NCBI GenBank assembly: GCA_024635995.1
Contig: JAGXHW010000033.1
Location: 1-34,944 of the forward strand
Direction: 5' to 3'
Origin: Clostridiaceae bacterium
GTDB lineage: Bacteria > Bacillota > Clostridia > Peptostreptococcales > Tindalliaceae
Length of the DNA: 34,944 bases
The notes beneath the pieces were generated by a model. It searched no databases, was not told the origin of the DNA, and saw only the letters and a program-made list of their open reading frames with translations. Of the stretch, positions 33,726-34,944 are shown in pieces. Each line of letters begins with the position of its first letter. Position 1 is the stretch's first letter. The translations under genes were made by a program, and so were the position numbers.

Positions 33726-34944
33726 TTATGTGTTGAAGCTTTCGGTAGAGGGTGCGCAGACTGATGCCCAGTATCTTAGCGGTTTTTTCTTTGCCGGATT
33801 TGTCCCATCCATGTTGATGCAACAGGTTTTCAATGGTTTGTTGTTCGTAGTGCTGTACCTTTGATTTTATCTCCGGGAGGTTGACGCTGTCGGGTTTAAG
33901 GGCATCTGTCAGGCGTTTGGGCAGATGTGAAGGGGTTAACCAGGTTGTATTTGCAAGGCTAACAGCATATTCCACAGCGTTTTCAAGTTCCCGGATGTTT
34001 CCCGGCCAGTTGTGGCAGGTAAGCATTTCCAGTGTATCAGGAGTAAAATCAGCGGTGGGTTTGCAAAGTCGCTGGCTGTAATAATCCAGGAAATGACGGC
34101 AGAGATCCGGCAGGTCTTCTTTTCGTTCCCGTAAAGGAGGAAGGTGAAGTGGGATCACATTAATGCGGTAATACAGGTCGGCACGGAAACGTTTTTCCTG
34201 GACCAGTGTTTCCAGCTGTTGATTGGTGGCAGCTATGATGCGCACATCCACTGGAATGGGACGTGTGCTGCCGATGGGCTCTACAACGTAGTGCTGAAGC
34301 ACCCGCAGAAGCTTAGCCTGAACAGGAAAGGGCATTTCGCCAATTTCGTCCAAAAAAAGGGTTCCTCCCTGGGCCATTTGAAAACGGCCAGCTTTCCCTC
34401 CCTTTTTTGCGCCAGTAAAGGCTCCTTCCATGTACCCAAACAATTCACTTTCAAAGAGGGTTTCCGGTATGCTGGCACAGTTGATGGCCACAAAGGGACC
34501 ATTACGCCGGGGACTGTTGGCGTGAATGGCCAGGGCAACCAGTTCCTTTCCTGTCCCGGTTTCTCCGGTAATGAGAATGGGTGAGGGCGTGGGAGAAAAA
34601 CGGAGCAGGTCTGTTTTTAAGGATGTGATGGCAGGGCTGCTGCCGACGATGTCTGCCAGTGCGGTTCTTCCAGGGTCCTGTGGTGAACCAGACAGTGCCT
34701 CTATCTGGTAATGTGAAACGGGTTGTTGAATGGTGAGAACAGCCCCGGCAAAAACTTCCTCCAGGTGTACCGGTGCCACAGACAGTCGGCCATGAAAGTG
34801 AGAGGTGTTCACCGGCCTGTCTTCCATGGGTTCTCCCGTAAGAATACTGCTAAGAATGGAGGGTGGAAGGATCTGTTTTAAAGCGGTGGTGGACAGGTTG
34901 CAAAATGAAAACAGTTCCAGGGCCGCTTCGTTAAAGTGTGTTAC
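33700..34944 (-). CDS. Sigma-54-dependent transcriptional activator (PAS + AAA+ + Fis HTH), 5' end beyond window
   Basis: The frame stays open to the window edge, so the N-terminus is missing; an internal ATG at 34827 is not the start because the preceding 39 codons look like PAS-domain sequence (VTHFNEAALELF). The visible part has the end of a PAS-like sensor, then the AAA+ domain with Walker A GETGTGKE, the sigma-54-contacting GAFTGA loop, Walker B GGTLFLDEIGEMP, and RFRADLYYRINVIPLHLPPLRER, and a C-terminal Fis-type helix-turn-helix (KTAKILGISLRTLYRKL). It activates sigma-54 promoters from enhancer sites. No sigma-54 promoter was found in this window, so its targets probably lie upstream of it, outside the view. 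Confidence 0.93.
   Translation of the reverse strand, partial: VTHFNEAALELFSFCNLSTTALKQILPPSILSSILTGEPMEDRPVNTSHFHGRLSVAPVHLEEVFAGAVLTIQQPVSHYQIEALSGSPQDPGRTALADIVGSSPAITSLKTDLLRFSPTPSPILITGETGTGKELVALAIHANSPRRNGPFVAINCASIPETLFESELFGYMEGAFTGAKKGGKAGRFQMAQGGTLFLDEIGEMPFPVQAKLLRVLQHYVVEPIGSTRPIPVDVRIIAATNQQLETLVQEKRFRADLYYRINVIPLHLPPLRERKEDLPDLCRHFLDYYSQRLCKPTADFTPDTLEMLTCHNWPGNIRELENAVEYAVSLANTTWLTPSHLPKRLTDALKPDSVNLPEIKSKVQHYEQQTIENLLHQHGWDKSGKEKTAKILGISLRTLYRKLQHIKKTPEESN

Overview
The window looks like a chromosomal stretch from a Gram-positive anaerobe of the class Clostridia. The genus cannot be named from sequence alone. The reasons are strong AGGAGG-type ribosome binding sites with frequent GTG/TTG starts, a cyclic-di-GMP-I riboswitch, a sigma-54 enhancer-binding regulator, a lipobox adaptor with an FtsX-type ABC exporter, secreted proteins with Gram-positive signal peptides, and moderate GC. 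Genes are densely packed and there is no rRNA, tRNA, CRISPR array or insertion sequence.

Positions 1-11269 are the main exopolysaccharide (EPS) transcription unit, all on the + strand. It holds the end of a CapK/PaaK-like ligase, UDP-glucose dehydrogenase, two GT4 glycosyltransferases, a membrane-anchored PL10-type (pectate-lyase-like) protein, a CDP-deoxysugar cassette (3,5-epimerase-like, SAF-domain dehydrogenase, RfbF, RmlD-like reductase, RfbG) and a GT2 transferase, closed by a terminator. Positions 11270-15721 carry two further secreted PL10-type paralogues with Ig-like domains. Their promoters share a common element, and the second is preceded by a c-di-GMP-I riboswitch. On the - strand (15897-17551) lie a YdjC/ChbG-like deacetylase and a Kdo-kinase-like protein. 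Positions 17852-21205 encode a Wzz-like co-polymerase, a Wzy-like polymerase and a UDP-glucuronate 4-epimerase.

Together these genes suggest an acidic, galacturonate-containing EPS made by Ugd plus UDP-GlcA 4-epimerase, polymerised by Wzy/Wzz, and remodelled by the cell's own pectate-lyase-like enzymes. At least one of those enzymes is under c-di-GMP control. The galE-manC pair (27860-30240, - strand) would add UDP-Gal and GDP-Man.

Positions 21244-25545 are a MacB/YknXYZ-type ABC export unit whose ATPase gene is frameshifted. Positions 25744-27749 form a separate regulatory module: a SARP/BTAD-type regulator with a degenerate GGDEF-like C-terminus. Downstream is a promoter carrying six direct repeats at exact 11-bp periodicity (the hallmark of SARP operators), which drives two small genes. 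One of these encodes a 75-residue secreted peptide precursor with an LPxTG-like LTQTG tail. The right end holds ilvD, a TraB-family membrane protein and the 3' part of a sigma-54 activator that runs off the window.
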